From the NCBI GenBank assembly GCA_023390775.1, contig JAEWCF010000052.1:1-29466 (forward strand): a DNA stretch of 29,466 nt, given 5' to 3'. Source of the stretch: Bacteroidota bacterium (GTDB lineage Bacteria; Bacteroidota; Bacteroidia; Flavobacteriales; Flavobacteriaceae). Below are positions 14,523 to 22,173 of the stretch, piece by piece. Numbering within the stretch: position 1 is the first letter of the stretch; each line of letters opens with the position of its first letter. Under the pieces are notes generated by a model. The model had not been told where the DNA came from, did no database searches, and worked only from the letters and a program-made list of their open reading frames with translations. Position numbers and translations under genes: made by a program.

Positions 14523-14807
14523 TTATAGTGAAATGATGCCCTCGACATCCGACAATTCGATGTATTTGTCCACCACGCTCTGCGGGTCGCGCATCTGCAC
14601 GTTGACCGAAATGCTCGTATAGTTGCCGTTCTTGGACTTTTTGGTGTCGATCACGGCGCCCATGCCGTCAAAAGCCTGTTGCACGCGATCGGATTTTGTC
14701 TTGTCGGTCGGAACGATGAATTTGAAAAGGTAGATGGCTGGCCATTCATTCGCATTCTCCAGTTCAGTCTTGAGCCGTTTAAAAAATTCTTCGCTTTTCT
14801 GGTTCAT
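14523..14807 (-). CDS. DUF493 family protein (YbeD-like)
   Basis: The 94-residue product begins MNQKSEEFFKRLKTELENAN. It shows the small alpha/beta fold of the DUF493/YbeD family: FKFIVPTDKTKSDRVQQAF, then KSKNGNYTSISVNVQM and a C-terminal helix. YbeD-type proteins resemble ACT-like regulatory domains, but the ligand is unknown. A longer frame opens at 14852; the ATG at 14807 was preferred because it fits the family start and lies 15 bases from a matching -7 box. First gene of the operon with DUF4290 and murA. Confidence 0.88.
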   Translation of the reverse strand: MNQKSEEFFKRLKTELENANEWPAIYLFKFIVPTDKTKSDRVQQAFDGMGAVIDTKKSKNGNYTSISVNVQMRDPQSVVDKYIELSDVEGIISL

Positions 14808-14821
14808 GATGTATAAAGACG

Positions 14822-14829
14822 CAAATATA
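14822..14829 (-). promoter_or_regulatory. -7 box of the DUF493-DUF4290-murA operon
   Basis: Minus-strand TATATTTG is an exact match to TAnnTTTG, just upstream of the ATG at 14807. No clear -33 TTG. Confidence 0.55.
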
Positions 14830-14894
14830 AGGGAATCAATGATTGATTTCACGGCCCCGGGGAGGCGAAATGTGGTTTCACCGATATTTTTTTG

Positions 14895-14976
14895 GAGCCT
14901 GATCCTGCTGTCCGCTTTATCTTTTTTGGGCTTACGCCGCCAAAAAAGGATGCCGCTGCCATCAGGGCTAGGGCTG
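14895..14976 (-). repeat. Dispersed flavobacterial hairpin repeat, copy C
   Basis: On the minus strand it reads CCCTGATGGCAGCGGCATCC, then TTTTTTGG, a ten-base loop, CCAAAAAAGATAAAGCGGAC, then AGCAGGATCAGG. The core aligns with copies A and B at 3395-3547 (GATGG.AGCGGCATCC, TTTT, loop, AAAAGATA.AGC). It sits between the divergent DUF493 and ATPase genes. The flanks CCCTGAT and ATCAGG are also complementary, extending the palindrome. Confidence 0.65.
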
Positions 14977-15047
14977 TTCGCAATTTATTGGGCCAAATTC
15001 GGTAAACAGGTTTTTCTTCCTTATTTTCGCACCCTCAAACCCAACGC

Positions 15048-15584
15048 GTGAAAGAGATCGTGGTCATAATCGGCGGGCCGGGAACAGGAAAAACCACCCT
15101 GATCTCCGAACTGGCGCGCCGCGGTTACTGCTGCTACCCCGAAATCTCACGCGAGGTCACCCTCGAGGCCCGGCGCCAGGGCATCGAGCAACTTTTCCTG
15201 GAAAACCCGCTCCTGTTCAGCGAACTCCTGTTGGAAGGTCGCAAAAAGCAATACCAAAACGCGCTCGCCGAACCGTACCCCGTCGTTTTCATCGACCGCG
15301 GCATCCCGGACGTTTTGGCCTACATGCACTACATCGGCGACAGTTATCCATCGGGTTTTGACGATGCCTGCCGCGAGCATCGGTATTCACGCATCTTTTT
15401 GTTGCCGCCCTGGGAGGAAATCTACGTCAGCGATGACGCCCGTTACGAGAATTTCGAGCAGTCGCTCCTCATCCACCGGCATCTTTGCGAGACCTATTCC
15501 GGTTATGGGTATGATCTGGTCGAGGTCCCACGCGGGACCGCCGAACACCGCGCCGAATTCATCCTGTCCAACCTCGGCAAGTAA
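15048..15584 (+). CDS. P-loop ATPase (AAA_28 / NadR-Ttd14-like)
   Basis: The product has 178 residues. The Walker A motif GGPGTGKTT is at residues 9-17, and VVFIDRGIPDVLAYM is a Walker B-like segment near 77-92. The family (AAA_28) resembles kinases and NadR-type nucleotide-binding domains. The segment FLLPPWEEIYVSDDARYENF is typical of this conserved Bacteroidetes protein. The substrate is unknown. The start is a GTG at 15048; no in-frame ATG gives a full P-loop. It lies upstream of recQ by about 85 bases. Confidence 0.87.
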   Translation: MKEIVVIIGGPGTGKTTLISELARRGYCCYPEISREVTLEARRQGIEQLFLENPLLFSELLLEGRKKQYQNALAEPYPVVFIDRGIPDVLAYMHYIGDSYPSGFDDACREHRYSRIFLLPPWEEIYVSDDARYENFEQSLLIHRHLCETYSGYGYDLVEVPRGTAEHRAEFILSNLGK

Positions 15585-15670
15585 CGCATTTAACCGTATG
15601 CAATATTGCGGAAAAACCGCATTTGCCACCGTGTGATTTTGCGTAATTTCACCCTGCTGAACCCATTTGA

Positions 15671-17560
15671 ATGACCGCCGCCGACATCCTTCAAAAATAT
15701 TGGAACCACGACGCTTTCCGCCAGCCGCAGGAGCAGATCATCGCATCGGTCTTGGAGGGGCGCGACGTGTTTGCCCTGATGCCCACCGGTGGCGGAAAAT
15801 CGATTTGCTTCCAGGTGCCGGCAATGATGAAAAACGGCATCTGCCTGGTGATTTCGCCGCTGGTGGCGCTGATGAAGGACCAGGTGCGCAACCTGGCAGA
15901 AAGGGGAATCAAGGCCATCGCGCTCACGGGCGGAATCTCGGCCGATGAAATTAGCGACCTGCTCGATAATTGCCGGTTCGGGAACTATAAATTCCTCTAC
16001 CTTTCCCCTGAGAGGCTCCAAAACGATTGGATCGGCGAACGCATCCGCGCGCTCCCGATCAACCTTGTGGCCATCGACGAGGCGCACTGCGTGTCGCAAT
16101 GGGGGCACGATTTCCGTCCGGCCTATCTGAAGATTTCTTCGCTTAAGGACTGGTTCCCCAGAACGCCCTTCATTGCCCTGACCGCAACGGCCACCCCGCG
16201 CGTCAAAGACGACATTGTCCGGCTGCTCGGGCTTTCGGAGGCGCTCGTCTTTCAAAAGTCGTTTGCCCGCGAAAACATCGGCTATTTCGTGATGGCCGCC
16301 GAAGACAAGCTTCACCGCGCGGGCCAGATCTTGAAGAAACACCAGGAGCCCTCCATCCTGTATGTGCGCAACCGCCGCGCCTGCATCGACACATCCGGAC
16401 AACTGAAGGCCATGGGGATTTCCGCCACTTACTACCACGGCGGTCTGCCCATTCGCGAAAAGGAGAAGAACATGCAGCTTTGGATGGAAGGCAAGGTACA
16501 GGCCATGGTAGCGACGAACGCCTTTGGGATGGGCATTGACAAGGCCGACGTCAAGACCGTCATTCATCTGCAATTGCCTGAAAACCTGGAAAATTATTAT
16601 CAGGAAGCCGGACGTGCGGGAAGGAACGGGCGAGATGCGTATGCAATCCTGCTTTGCGGCCCCAGCGATACCGGCGCGGCCCGGAACCAATTTTTATCGG
16701 TACTTCCGGATAAGGCATTTCTTGCCGAGGTTTACAAGAGGTTGTGCAACTTTTGCCGGATCGCCTACGGTGAAGGCCCCGGTGAGGAGTTCCGATTCAA
16801 CTTCAACGAATTCTGCCTTACCTACAAACTGCATCCCGTCCGGACCTACAATGCGCTGTCGTTCCTCGACCGGCAGGGCGTGTTGACGCTTTCGCAGGAA
16901 TTCAGCGAAAAGGCAACCGTGCAATTCCTGGCCGAATCAAGAGAGGTGCTTCGCTACTGCAGCCTCAACCGTGCCGACGAATCCATCGTCCTGACGATAC
17001 TCCGCTCCTATCCCGGAATTTTTGATCAAAAGACGTCGTTCAATCTTGAGCTGGTGGCCAAAAAAACGCAAACGTCGCCGGACCGGGTTTCCGAAGTCCT
17101 GCGTCGTATGCAGCAACTGGGGCTCCTTGAATATTCGGCGGTGGCCAGCGACACGGCCTTCGTGATGAACGATACGCGGGAGGATGAGCGCACGATCAAC
17201 CGCATCTCCAAACATCTCGAAGCACAAAATTCGCTCAAGGTTGCCCAACTCGACGCGGTCATTGAGTATACAAAAAATGATATGCGGTGCAGAAGCGCCC
17301 AAATCCTGGAATATTTTGGTGAGGAACCGGTTCAGGACTGCGGAAGGTGTTCGTACTGCACACGACACAAAACGGGAAGTGCACCGCCGGTCCGGGAGCG
17401 CATCCTGGAAATCCTGCGAAGGAAGCCCATGGACTCGCGCGAATTGCAACAAACCATCGGTTGCGGCGCGGAGGATGTTATCTTTGCATTGCGGGAACTC
17501 CTCGAAAACCAAAGCATCGTCCTGGAACCCGGAAACCAATATATGATAAGGAATGACTGA
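15671..17560 (+). CDS. recQ: ATP-dependent DNA helicase RecQ
   Basis: The 629-residue product is in the RecQ range. It unwinds DNA 3'-5' in recombination and replication-fork repair. The helicase core shows Walker A MPTGGGKS (K43), the DEAH box D136-H139 followed by CVSQWGHDFRP, and the arginine-finger region YQEAGRAGRNGRDA. After it comes a zinc-binding region with Cys residues in MRCRSAQILEYFGE and CGRCSYC. A C-terminal segment of about 60 residues ends the protein. No complete HRDC domain was recognised. The stop overlaps the fmt start by 8 bases. A weak promoter is possible: TTTG at 15627, 18 bases, TAATTTCA. Confidence 0.93.
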   Translation: MTAADILQKYWNHDAFRQPQEQIIASVLEGRDVFALMPTGGGKSICFQVPAMMKNGICLVISPLVALMKDQVRNLAERGIKAIALTGGISADEISDLLDNCRFGNYKFLYLSPERLQNDWIGERIRALPINLVAIDEAHCVSQWGHDFRPAYLKISSLKDWFPRTPFIALTATATPRVKDDIVRLLGLSEALVFQKSFARENIGYFVMAAEDKLHRAGQILKKHQEPSILYVRNRRACIDTSGQLKAMGISATYYHGGLPIREKEKNMQLWMEGKVQAMVATNAFGMGIDKADVKTVIHLQLPENLENYYQEAGRAGRNGRDAYAILLCGPSDTGAARNQFLSVLPDKAFLAEVYKRLCNFCRIAYGEGPGEEFRFNFNEFCLTYKLHPVRTYNALSFLDRQGVLTLSQEFSEKATVQFLAESREVLRYCSLNRADESIVLTILRSYPGIFDQKTSFNLELVAKKTQTSPDRVSEVLRRMQQLGLLEYSAVASDTAFVMNDTREDERTINRISKHLEAQNSLKVAQLDAVIEYTKNDMRCRSAQILEYFGEEPVQDCGRCSYCTRHKTGSAPPVRERILEILRRKPMDSRELQQTIGCGAEDVIFALRELLENQSIVLEPGNQYMIRND

Positions 17561-18500
17561 TTTAAGGATCGTTTTCATGGGCACACCGGAATTTGCCGTC
17601 GGAATACTTGATGCAATAATTACGGCGGGTTACGAGGTGGCAGGAGTCGTGACGGCGCCCGATCGCCCGGCCGGACGCGGACAGAAGCTCAAATATTCGG
17701 CGGTAAAGGAATATGCCCTGCAAAGGGAGTTGCCCCTCCTGCAACCCGTAAACTTGAAGGATCCGGGATTTCTTTCAGAATTAAAGGCGCTCAAGGCCAA
17801 CCTGCAGGTGGTGGTCGCATTCCGGATGTTGCCTGCGGCCGTATGGCAGATGCCGGAATTGGGCACGTTCAACCTCCACGCATCGCTCCTGCCGCAATAC
17901 CGGGGTGCGGCCCCCATCAATTGGGCAATCATCAACGGCGAGCGAAAGACGGGTGTGACCACTTTTTTTATCGACGACAAGATTGACACTGGCGCGATCA
18001 TCCTTAAAAAGGAGACTGCCATCGGCGAAAAAGAAGAATTGGGAAGCCTGCATGACCGGCTCATGGCCCTGGGCAGCGAGGCGGTGGTTGAATCGCTTGA
18101 GGCGATAGCCTCGGGAACGGCAACCCCGCAGGCCCAGCAGGATTCATCCGATCTGCGTCCCGCACCAAAACTTACCCGCGAAAATACCCGGATCGACTTT
18201 GCGAAATCCGGCGAAGAGGTCCGGAATCTGGTGAGGGGCCTTTCTCCCTACCCCGCGGCCTGGGCCAACATTTACGATAATGGCGTGGAGTACAACGTAA
18301 AGATCTATGCCGTGGAAGTCTTCAGGGAAACGCACGGATTTGCTCCGGGCACGATCTCGATTTCCGGCAGGAAGCTGGCCATATACGTCGCGGACGGGTT
18401 CGTCGAAATAACCAATCTGCAATTTCCGGGAAAGAAAAGGATGGAAGCGCTCGATTTCCTCAACGGCAATCCGCTAAGCCCCGCAGCACGCGCCATTTAA
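17553..18500 (+). CDS. fmt: Methionyl-tRNA formyltransferase
   Basis: The 315-residue product formylates initiator Met-tRNA with 10-formyl-tetrahydrofolate. The N-terminal domain has FMGTPEFAV, the folate and catalytic motif FNLHASLLPQYRGAAPINWA (N107, H109), and D145 in DDKIDTGAII. The C-terminal domain from about 205 (LVRGLSPYPAAWA) is the OB-fold tRNA-binding part. All catalytic residues are present. The ATG lies inside the end of recQ in another frame, so the two are coupled. This recQ-fmt-HU order is common in flavobacteria. Confidence 0.95.
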   Translation: MTDLRIVFMGTPEFAVGILDAIITAGYEVAGVVTAPDRPAGRGQKLKYSAVKEYALQRELPLLQPVNLKDPGFLSELKALKANLQVVVAFRMLPAAVWQMPELGTFNLHASLLPQYRGAAPINWAIINGERKTGVTTFFIDDKIDTGAIILKKETAIGEKEELGSLHDRLMALGSEAVVESLEAIASGTATPQAQQDSSDLRPAPKLTRENTRIDFAKSGEEVRNLVRGLSPYPAAWANIYDNGVEYNVKIYAVEVFRETHGFAPGTISISGRKLAIYVADGFVEITNLQFPGKKRMEALDFLNGNPLSPAARAI

Positions 18501-18516
18501 GGGATTTTATGATTCC

Positions 18517-18547
18517 TTATCAACAAATATTTCAAGTTATCAACAAA
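18517..18547 (+). repeat. Pair of TTATCAACAAA direct repeats upstream of the HU promoter
   Basis: TTATCAACAAA occurs at 18517-18527 and 18537-18547, 20 bp apart. The first nine bases differ by one from the DnaA box TTATCCACA. They lie 25 bp upstream of the HU -33 element. A regulator site is possible; DnaA binding is speculative. Confidence 0.4.
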
Positions 18548-18571
18548 AAATCTGAAAATACACGCGAAGTC

Positions 18572-18601
18572 TTGCACAGTAAGGAATTCCTATTAAATTT
18601 G
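18572..18601 (+). promoter_or_regulatory. Promoter of the HU gene
   Basis: TTG at 18572-18574, exactly 19 bases, then TAAATTTG at 18594-18601: a perfect Bacteroidetes promoter. The predicted start is near 18607, giving a leader of about 38 bases. The spacer contains the palindrome AGGAATTCCT. Confidence 0.8.
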
Positions 18602-18644
18602 TTTCATTAACAAAATGTTTAACCAACAATTAATAACTTTTATT

Positions 18645-18923
18645 ATGAACAAATCAGAATTGATCGATGCTATGGCTGCTGATGCCGGAATCAGCAGGAG
18701 CGCTGCTAAAATGGCCCTTGAGTCGTTTTTGAACAATGTTAGCGGAACGCTTAAAAAAGGCGGAAGGGTATCACTGGTAGGATTCGGGTCATGGTCAGTT
18801 TCTTCAAGGGCTGCACGCGACGGCCGCAACCCACAGACAGGCAAATCGATTAAGATCGCTGCCAAGAATATCGTGAAGTTCAAGGGCGGTGCCGAGCTTG
18901 AAAATTCAGTAAATTCAAAATAG
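18645..18923 (+). CDS. HU family DNA-binding protein
   Basis: The 92-residue product has the full HU/IHF fold: the N-terminal helices MNKSELIDAMAADAGISRSA, the turn LVGFGSW, and the DNA-binding arm with the conserved ARDGRNPQTGKSIKI segment, then KFKGGAELENSV. HU binds and bends DNA without much sequence preference and compacts the nucleoid. Start choice: an in-frame ATG at 18615 would add ten residues, but 18645 fits the family start and the promoter. Monocistronic, with its own strong promoter and terminator. Confidence 0.95.
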   Translation: MNKSELIDAMAADAGISRSAAKMALESFLNNVSGTLKKGGRVSLVGFGSWSVSSRAARDGRNPQTGKSIKIAAKNIVKFKGGAELENSVNSK

Positions 18924-18939
18924 TCTTAAAATAAATATT

Positions 18940-18971
18940 AAAAGCCTTCCATTGCGGGAGGCTTTTTTTTT
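18940..18971 (+). terminator. Terminator of the HU gene
   Basis: AAAGCCTTCC pairs with GGGAGGCTTT (ten pairs, one G-U) around ATTGC, followed by a long T run. Confidence 0.9.
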
Positions 18972-19041
18972 ATATATTTAACTGATCGTAGAAGGATAAA
19001 ACCGCAATATTTCTCTAAATTTAATAAAAATTGCAGCGAAA

Positions 19042-19602
19042 ATGATATCCGAAAAACTACAAAAAGGGCAGTTGCTGATTGCCGAGCCTTCGATCATCGG
19101 TGATGTTTCGTTCAACCGTTCGGTCATTTTGCTAGCCGACCATACGAACGAAGGATCGGTAGGGTTCATTATAAACAAGCCACTGCGTTATACGATCAAC
19201 GACCTGATTCCCGACATCCATGCCACGTTCAAGATTTACAACGGCGGGCCGGTTGAACAGGACAATCTCTATTTCATCCACAACATTCCCGAGCTCATTC
19301 CCGACAGCATCGAGATCTCCAAAGGCATATTCTGGGGAGGCGACTTTGAATTAACGAAGGCCCTGATCAACAGTGGCCACATCAAACGCAACAACGTCCG
19401 CTTCTTTTTGGGCTATACGGGCTGGGATGCGCAACAACTCGAGAACGAGATGGTTTCCAATTCGTGGATCGTATCCGAAAATCTGTACGCCAATAAAATT
19501 CTCGGAAAAAGCGCCACCGACTTCTGGAAAGAAAAAATCCTGGAACTTGGCGGCGATTACCCCATCTGGTCCAACGCGCCCGAGAATCCGATGCTCAATT
19601 AA
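19042..19602 (+). CDS. YqgE/AlgH family protein
   Basis: The product has 186 residues, the family's normal length. The N-terminus KGQLLIAEPSIIGDVSFNRS and the segment GSVGFIINKPL are the YqgE signature, followed by YNGGPVEQDNLYFIHN and FFLGYTGWDAQQLENE. A cytoplasmic protein of unknown biochemical role. The last 8 bases overlap the convergent aminotransferase gene, leaving no room for a terminator between them. Promoter: only a poor match (TAAATTTA) is seen upstream. Confidence 0.92.
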   Translation: MISEKLQKGQLLIAEPSIIGDVSFNRSVILLADHTNEGSVGFIINKPLRYTINDLIPDIHATFKIYNGGPVEQDNLYFIHNIPELIPDSIEISKGIFWGGDFELTKALINSGHIKRNNVRFFLGYTGWDAQQLENEMVSNSWIVSENLYANKILGKSATDFWKEKILELGGDYPIWSNAPENPMLN

Positions 19603-20425
19603 GCTCTGCCGCCCTATTTATTTCCTGTAAAACTTCCGAAGCCGTCCGGAACCTAAATTCCTTTTTTCGGTATTTGGTCACGGGAACTATTCCTGCAATG
19701 ACATTGGTAATCCAAAGTTCGTCTGCCTTTTGGATTTCGAAAGGGGACACCGGCCGTTCGACCAGGCGCAGGGACGAGGTTCCCTGTGCGGCGGCAACAA
19801 CCTGTTTCCGCATGATCCCGTTGAGGCACCCTTCCGAGAGCGGCGGCGTCGCCAACTCACCATCCGTAAGAATAAAAACATTTCCGTTGATCGCTTCGAC
19901 GATATTTTTGGATTCATTGATCAGGAGGCAATTGTCCAGGCCATTCTCGGCAGCATAGATCGATGCAGTGATGTTCACCAGCCGGTTTGTCGTTTTTAGC
20001 GTCGAAAGAAGTTGCGCGGGTACGTGGAAATCGCGGAATAGGTCAGCTTCGCAGGGCCTTTCGGAGATGGCGTAAGGGCCGTCGCCTAACGCTTCAGCCG
20101 CAATATGCCAATTGACTTCGCGGGTCACGGGAAGGTAGCGACCGCCCGATTGCCGGAATACCGTGAACCTTACCCGTGCCGAATCCGGATGCCCGGCATG
20201 TTGTGCGGCCAACATCGCCTGATCGGCGAAAAATTCCATGGTAAAGTTCATGGGAATTTCCATCCTCAGGATCCGCATGGACGACATCAGCCTGAAATAA
20301 TGATCTTCAAGGAACAGGATACGCCCGCGGGCAATGCGAAGGGTTTCAAAAACGCCGTCGCCGTAAAGGAATGCCCGATTGTCCCAGATGTCCTCGCGCT
20401 GCGGCGCCCCGTTGAAAATAACCAT
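19595..20425 (-). CDS. Class IV aminotransferase (BCAT / aminodeoxychorismate lyase family)
   Basis: The 276-residue product is a fold-type IV PLP enzyme. The signature YGDGVFETLRI is at residues about 21-31. The Lys in STLKTTNRL is the likely PLP Lys. The Glu in ESKNIVEAINGNVF fits the conserved cofactor-binding Glu. Branched-chain aminotransferase and aminodeoxychorismate lyase (PabC) share these features, and sequence inspection does not settle which. PabC-like use is suggested by the length. A frame extends upstream to 20452, but the ATG at 20425 fits the family start. That ATG directly follows the terminator T-tract of the START-like gene. Confidence 0.85.
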   Translation of the reverse strand: MVIFNGAPQREDIWDNRAFLYGDGVFETLRIARGRILFLEDHYFRLMSSMRILRMEIPMNFTMEFFADQAMLAAQHAGHPDSARVRFTVFRQSGGRYLPVTREVNWHIAAEALGDGPYAISERPCEADLFRDFHVPAQLLSTLKTTNRLVNITASIYAAENGLDNCLLINESKNIVEAINGNVFILTDGELATPPLSEGCLNGIMRKQVVAAAQGTSSLRLVERPVSPFEIQKADELWITNVIAGIVPVTKYRKKEFRFRTASEVLQEINRAAELN

Positions 20426-20450
20426 AAAAAAAGCCCCGTTTTTTGGGGCC
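20426..20450 (-). terminator. Terminator of the START-like gene, fused to the aminotransferase start
   Basis: On the minus strand GCCCC and GGGGC pair around an A-rich loop, followed by seven T and then ATG at 20425. The same T7-ATG junction is seen at the murA/TSUP boundary. Confidence 0.75.
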
Positions 20451-20457
20451 AAAGATA
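20450..20457 (-). promoter_or_regulatory. -7 box of the aminotransferase gene at the base of the terminator stem
   Basis: Minus-strand TATCTTTG matches TAnnTTTG and abuts the terminator stem. Transcription would begin inside the hairpin near 20443. No -33 TTG is seen. Confidence 0.45.
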
Positions 20458-20467
20458 GTTCTTCTTT

Positions 20468-20860
20468 TTATACCGAGCCGATCACGTGCTTGAGGTCAGA
20501 AATCTGGTTTTCCCAGAGCAATTTCGCCTCGTCGAGTTCTTCTTCGTCGGCGTAATCGATCACCATGAGCGATACGTCCTTGGTGATCTCGTCCTCGAGG
20601 ATGCGCATCTCAAAATAAAAATCGGTGTCCTTGTCATTCTCATCGACCCAGCGAAACTTTACTTTTTCGCCTGATTTTTTGGAAGTGAGCCGGGCACGTT
20701 CCTGCGATCCGTCCCAGATAAACGTAAAATACTCCCCGCGCGAATTTACGTTGTCGGCAAACCACTCGGACAGCCCCGACGGCGTAGATATGTATTGATA
20801 AAGCAGTTGCGGGGATGAGTTCACCGGAAATTCCATTTCATAACGTACCTTCACGTCCAT
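20468..20860 (-). CDS. START-like domain protein (SRPBCC superfamily)
   Basis: The 130-residue product begins MDVKVRYEMEFPVNSSPQLL and contains TPSGLSEWFADNV, GEYFTFIWDGSQERARLTSK and KFRWVDE, the pattern of small START/AHSA1-like domains with a hydrophobic cavity. The family is conserved in Bacteroidetes beside the class IV aminotransferase. Ligand unknown. No exact promoter is seen; TATATTTC at about 20875-20882 (minus) is one mismatch from consensus. Confidence 0.88.
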   Translation of the reverse strand: MDVKVRYEMEFPVNSSPQLLYQYISTPSGLSEWFADNVNSRGEYFTFIWDGSQERARLTSKKSGEKVKFRWVDENDKDTDFYFEMRILEDEITKDVSLMVIDYADEEELDEAKLLWENQISDLKHVIGSV

Positions 20861-20939
20861 AGCATTAAATTTGGGGAAATATATACAATATAATTTAAAC
20901 CGATATTCTTTTTTTGATTAAATTTTTGAGTGTTCGAAC

Positions 20940-20969
20940 TTGTGAAATAGCATATATGCGTTATATTTG
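20940..20969 (+). promoter_or_regulatory. Promoter of the tRNA gene
   Basis: TTG at 20940-20942, exactly 19 bases, then TATATTTG at 20962-20969, a perfect consensus match. The start would be near 20975, about 30 bases before the tRNA. Confidence 0.8.
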
Positions 20970-21004
20970 CACCCGCATTCAGGGCATTCCCCGATGCAGG
21001 ATCA

Positions 21005-21078
21005 GGCGAGGTAGCTCAGTCGGTTAGAGCGCAGGATTCATAACCCTGAGGTCACGGGTTCAACTCCCGTCCTCGCTA
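21005..21078 (+). tRNA. tRNA-Met (anticodon CAU)
   Basis: A 74-base cloverleaf. The acceptor stem pairs 21005-21011 with 21071-21077 (first pair G-U) and the discriminator is A. The D arm is GCTC...GAGC, the anticodon loop TTCATAA, the T arm ACGGG-TTCAACT-CCCGT. The CCA end is not encoded. One A-C mismatch closes the anticodon stem. It lacks the initiator hallmarks (unpaired first acceptor pair and three G-C pairs in the anticodon stem), so it is an elongator. A lysidine-modified tRNA-Ile with CAU cannot be fully excluded. Confidence 0.95.
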
Positions 21079-21100
21079 CAAAAAGTTATGGCTTTGAATC

Positions 21101-21134
21101 AACGGTTTAGGTATCTAAGCCGTTTTTTTTTTGT
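21101..21134 (+). terminator. Terminator of the tRNA gene
   Basis: AACGGTTTAG pairs with CTAAGCCGTT (ten pairs, one G-U) around GTAT, followed by a run of ten T. Confidence 0.85.
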
Positions 21135-21145
21135 ATTTCCGGACC

Positions 21146-21871
21146 TCAAATTTTCCGGGCCGATCTGAACATGCGCCGCAAAGGTAACCGGTAAAGGTCA
21201 ATGGCGATACCCAACAGCAGGATCGCGCATGAACACGCCAGGACACGCAGGCCGATTCGCGAATAAAGAATCCCCGAGAAAATACCACCCAAAAAGAAAA
21301 ACCCTATGATGATCAGCCTGAGTCTTATCGACGCCAGCAATTGCAAGCGGTTTTGCGGCTCGCGGTGAAAAAACAGCTGGGAGAATTCGATGCCCATGTC
21401 GGTGAACAGGCCGGTAAGGTGTGTGGTCCGCACGACTGCGTTTGAAATCCGGGTGACCAGGGAATTTTGAAGGCCCATCGCGAACAACAGGCTACATGCG
21501 ACCAAATCCGCGTATTCAATTTCAAATTTACCGCCGAAAACGCCTACACCCAGCAGGATGGCAGCTTCGATCAGCACCGGAATTATGTACACGAACCGCG
21601 AATTGATGCGAGATACGGATTCCACCAGATAACTGGAAATGAACGAACCCAGAAAAAAAGAAAATATATAAAGGAAATAGAGCGCGCCCTGCCACAAGTT
21701 CAACCGGTAAACCTCGTCGACAAAAAAGGCGAAATGGCCCGTAACGTTCGTGGTGAGCTTTGCAACCGACAAAAAACCCGCGACGTTCACCATTCCCGCC
21801 ACAAAGGAAAGAAGCGATCCTATTTGCAGGTTATGCCTGGCGGTCCTTCGTTTGCCATGATGGATGAACAT
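21146..21871 (-). CDS. DUF1275 (YoaK-like) membrane protein
   Basis: The 241-residue product has about six to seven hydrophobic segments. The family signature is GSLLSFVAGMVNVAGFLSVAKLTTNVTGHF at the N-terminus, written here only as GMVNVAGFLS and NVTGH, plus MGLQNSLVTR in the middle and TTHLTGLFTDMG after it. DUF1275 proteins are inner-membrane proteins without a known substrate. The gene converges with the tRNA and ends 11 bases after its T-tract. Confidence 0.9.
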   Translation of the reverse strand: MFIHHGKRRTARHNLQIGSLLSFVAGMVNVAGFLSVAKLTTNVTGHFAFFVDEVYRLNLWQGALYFLYIFSFFLGSFISSYLVESVSRINSRFVYIIPVLIEAAILLGVGVFGGKFEIEYADLVACSLLFAMGLQNSLVTRISNAVVRTTHLTGLFTDMGIEFSQLFFHREPQNRLQLLASIRLRLIIIGFFFLGGIFSGILYSRIGLRVLACSCAILLLGIAIDLYRLPLRRMFRSARKI

Positions 21872-21924
21872 CCGGGAAATTTTACACTAAGGTAAAAATT
21901 CAGGATAAAAGAACCTCCGCCGAT

Positions 21925-22101
21925 TCAACCGTTGCTGAGGAATTCCTCGACGCGGTCGGCCTGCGAGCCCACCTGGTCCACAGCATCCTGCAACTGCTCC
22001 CGGGAACAGCCGAATTTCTCGGTCCAGTATTGCACTTCGTATTCTTCGCTCATATTGATCCGGCTACGGTCCTGGCCGCCGCGATTATCCTTGTTGTCCA
22101 T
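21925..22101 (-). CDS. DUF3606 protein, 58 residues
   Basis: Starting at the ATG at 22101, the product reads MDNKDNRGGQDRSRINMSEE, then YEVQYWTEKFGCSREQLQDA, then VDQVGSQADRVEEFLSNG. This matches DUF3606: an N-terminal DNKxxxGGQDRSRIN part and a helical YWTxKFGxSxEQLxxAVxxVG part. These small hydrophilic proteins often occur with stress genes. Role unknown. It follows the histidine kinase gene on the same strand after 72 bases. Confidence 0.85.
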   Translation of the reverse strand: MDNKDNRGGQDRSRINMSEEYEVQYWTEKFGCSREQLQDAVDQVGSQADRVEEFLSNG

Positions 22102-22173
22102 GATTTCCGTACTTTAAGTGTTTCCTTAAATTTACGGGTTGCACGCCGAAATTCCCGAAATGATAAGTTAATT

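Noticed and set aside
13249..14622. 457-codon open frame on the plus strand opposite murA and DUF4290
   Set aside because: It is antisense to two clear, conserved genes and its translation shows no family motif. High GC and the codon use of the real genes keep this frame open by chance.
15590..16690. 366-codon open frame on the minus strand opposite recQ
   Set aside because: recQ has every helicase motif on the other strand. The antisense product has no recognisable domain.
18501..18525. Weak hairpin after fmt (TAAGGGA / TTCCTTA) as terminator
   Set aside because: Seven pairs with a G-U and no T-tract. Too weak to call.
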